Shown here one piece after another: positions 12,082-13,032 of a stretch of 13,032 bases of DNA. Position 1 is the first letter of the stretch, and every line of letters begins with the position of its first letter. Made by a program: the position numbers and the translations under genes. The stretch is from positions 1 through 13,032 of the forward strand of contig JALWKG010000260.1 in NCBI GenBank assembly GCA_027081565.1, in the 5' to 3' direction. The notes beneath the pieces are model-generated. The model searched no databases and had not been told where the DNA came from. It was given only the letters and a program-made list of their open reading frames with translations. The stretch comes from Helicobacteraceae bacterium (lineage in GTDB: Bacteria; Campylobacterota; Campylobacteria; Campylobacterales; Sulfurimonadaceae).

Positions 12082-13032
12082 ATGAGAAAACAATATTTTT
12101 TACATTGCAGCATATTTTTGATCTTATACTCTTTTACAGGCTGTGGTAGCGGCGAGGCTAACTACACACTAGAAGATGTAAACCCGACTTTCAAAGGTAA
12201 GTTCTTAGATGAAGCAGTTGAAGGCCTCGACTATGAGCGTTCTGGTGGGGACAAGGGTGTTACAGCTAAGGGTGGGTATTATGAGTATCAACAACATGAA
12301 AACATTACCTTTAAAGTGGGTGCACTAAGTATTGGTAATACGCAGAGTGCAGGAGTGACTACCCCTCGTGAACTTGCTACTGATGCTAATGTTATAGAAG
12401 ATCCTTCTGTTAATAACCGCGTGCGATTTTTGTTGGCTTTAGATAGTAATGCAAGTATAATAGGTATTCAGATCAATGATGAGACGCGGATGACTGCTAA
12501 ATCTTGGAAAAGCAGTATGGACTTCTCTTTAAATGAAGCAGCTTTTTCTAATGAGATCCAGCGTGTTACAGGGGATTCCATAGCAGCGTTGCCATCTCCT
12601 TTACCAACAGCTTCGGAAGCTACACAACACTTCTCTAAGACGTTAAGATGTGCATATAGTGGCGGCTATGAGGGGTCATGGCTTTCTAATGATTCTGATG
12701 AAGCAGTAGGTTTTGTTGGTGCTATGATCCAGGCAACTGGCCCAGTTTTAATGATGGGAAGTATACAAGATGAAAACGGAACGGCAGTAAGTATTGTCTA
12801 TATTCGTGGAGAACAGGATATTAACCAAAAGAAATTTGTATTTAACTCTAACAAGTCTACTGCATATTTTTATAATCCAGAGATACAGCAACTTCAAGCA
12901 GTGATCGGTCAATATATTAGTGGTGCAGGTAACAGTAAAAACTATAATCTTATTGAAGGTAGTTTCGTGAATGATGTTGATGGGAACGATGTGACTGTGG
13001 GCGGATTTAAGATGAAAAGAGCAGATGCCTTG
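12082..13032 (+). CDS. Lipoprotein sharing its anchor peptide with the cadherin-like protein (3' end outside window)
   Basis: The frame is open from ATG 12082 to the window end (317 codons, no stop), so the C-terminus is missing. Residues 1-20 are a lipoprotein signal peptide ending SFTGC with Cys21 as the probable lipidated residue and Gly at +2. Residues 21-33 (CGSGEANYTLEDV) differ from the upstream lipoprotein at one position. Residues about 39-165 show a pattern I recall from large surface proteins of marine proteobacteria: AVEGLDY, then G..G.TA.GG.Y.Y, ITFKVG..SIG, and RVRFLLALD. Residues about 188-250 (LRCAYSGGYEGSW) and 290-310 suggest Gly-rich beta strands. After the anchor the protein is unlike its neighbour. 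Its own -10 box suggests separate transcription. An outer-membrane, surface-exposed protein is likely; function unknown. Confidence 0.8.
   Translation, partial: MRKQYFLHCSIFLILYSFTGCGSGEANYTLEDVNPTFKGKFLDEAVEGLDYERSGGDKGVTAKGGYYEYQQHENITFKVGALSIGNTQSAGVTTPRELATDANVIEDPSVNNRVRFLLALDSNASIIGIQINDETRMTAKSWKSSMDFSLNEAAFSNEIQRVTGDSIAALPSPLPTASEATQHFSKTLRCAYSGGYEGSWLSNDSDEAVGFVGAMIQATGPVLMMGSIQDENGTAVSIVYIRGEQDINQKKFVFNSNKSTAYFYNPEIQQLQAVIGQYISGAGNSKNYNLIEGSFVNDVDGNDVTVGGFKMKRADAL

Noticed and set aside
1..13032. CRISPR array, tRNA, rRNA, transposase or integrase
   Set aside because: No regularly spaced identical repeats, no cloverleaf or rRNA-like sequence and no transposase or integrase motifs were seen in the genes or gaps.

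Overview
The window looks like chromosome of a free-living Campylobacterota (epsilonproteobacterial) bacterium, perhaps a marine Sulfurovum- or Sulfurimonas-like organism. The basis is the cbpA-hspR gene pair known from Helicobacter relatives, the modest-to-low GC content, and the short AT-rich promoters with TATACT/TATAAT -10 boxes and no good -35. The genus is an inference and cannot be fixed from the sequence alone.

Positions 1-4629 are housekeeping. The 3' part of a zinc-finger-less DnaJ co-chaperone (cbpA) is followed 10 nt later by the heat-shock repressor hspR. A 356-nt gap between convergent genes then holds a 107-bp imperfect palindrome, a degenerate intergenic repeat and a hairpin terminator. 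murA (peptidoglycan synthesis) runs on the minus strand. It is divergent from a plus-strand cluster of an unrecognised 149-aa protein (TTG start), a DEDDh 3'-5' exonuclease with an ExoX-like C-terminal tail (GTG start, overlapping the previous gene) and rsmD (16S rRNA methyltransferase). A strong hairpin overlaps the rsmD stop codon.

Positions 4671-13032 are accessory and entirely cell-envelope directed. Two tandem paralogous genes encode secreted caspase-fold (C14-like) proteins that keep the catalytic His but carry Ser where the nucleophilic Cys should be. The second is followed 11 nt later by an outer-membrane beta-barrel protein with an acidic N-terminal region. Next comes a 1062-aa lipoprotein made of nine cadherin-like domains that fall into three copies of a three-domain unit of about 296 residues. 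After a 224-nt gap comes a second lipoprotein, cut by the window end, whose first 13 mature residues nearly match those of the cadherin lipoprotein.

The most interesting part is 4671-13032. Every gene there encodes an exported protein: two apparently protease-dead caspase homologues, a barrel protein and two lipoproteins with a common anchor peptide. I infer an undescribed surface or periplasmic assembly, adhesion or scaffolding module. The function is not demonstrated by the sequence, and the grouping of the lipoproteins with the caspase genes rests on adjacency only.
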